This document shows positions 5,752-5,770 of a DNA stretch of 5,770 nt, piece after piece; position 1 is the first letter of the stretch; every line of letters starts with the position of its first letter. The position numbers and the translations under genes were made by a program. A model generated the notes under the pieces. The model was not told the origin of the DNA and searched no databases. It worked only from the letters and a program-made list of their open reading frames with translations. Origin of the DNA: Campylobacterota bacterium (GTDB lineage Bacteria; Campylobacterota; Campylobacteria; Campylobacterales; Sulfurovaceae); assembly GCA_013153345.1 (NCBI GenBank), contig JAADEQ010000077.1, positions 1-5,770 of the forward strand, written 5' to 3'.

Positions 5752-5770
5752 ATGGTGTTTGAAGTTTTAG
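5752..5770 (+). CDS. Possible start of a further gene, cut by the window end
   Basis: ATG at 5752 opens a frame reading MVFEVL to the window edge, preceded by a weak purine stretch (AAAGAG, 5738-5743) 8 nt upstream. Six codons are too few to judge. The 61 bases between the Sel1 gene and this ATG are AT-rich with a seven-T run (5717-5723) and no convincing hairpin. Confidence 0.2.

Overview
The window is AT-rich. Its coding style (AGA for nearly all Arg, many Lys/Ile/Leu codons, TAA/TAG stops) and its gene types (a fused LplT/Aas-like lipid salvage enzyme, a small c553-type cytochrome domain, an Hcp-like Sel1 protein) point to a Campylobacterota bacterium, perhaps a Sulfurimonas/Sulfurovum-like free-living one. 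The genus is a guess. No mobile element, tRNA, rRNA, CRISPR array or prophage signal was seen; it looks like ordinary chromosome with a few lineage-specific exported proteins.

Layout: all recognised genes are on the + strand. Positions 1-204 hold the 3' end of an unrecognised gene whose stop lies inside the start of the next gene. Positions 188-3643 hold a 1151-residue three-module protein: an LplT-like MFS lysophospholipid transporter, a PlsC-type acyltransferase and an Aas-type acyl-ACP synthetase/AMP-ligase. All three have their signature residues, so this looks like a complete one-polypeptide lysophospholipid import and re-acylation machine for the inner membrane. After a 96-bp gap with a TATAAT promoter and tandem 11-bp repeats, 3740-4837 encodes an exported monoheme cytochrome c joined through a helical, Lys-rich middle to a C-terminal domain resembling a lipocalin-like beta-barrel. 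A stem-loop at its stop codon may be a terminator. A second gap carries an extended -10 promoter embedded in a palindrome. It is followed by 4974-5690, a TTG-started exported protein with an unrecognised N-terminal module and C-terminal Sel1 repeats with Cys pairs spaced exactly 36 residues apart (Hcp style). The last 80 bases hold no firm gene, only a possible start at 5752.

How they fit together: the first two genes are translationally overlapped and probably co-transcribed. The two exported proteins each appear to have their own promoter, so they are neighbours rather than one obvious operon. Both are predicted periplasmic and cysteine-containing, but no shared function can be shown. The most unusual item is the cytochrome c plus barrel-like chimera; the lipid enzyme is a striking fusion, but of a type already known.
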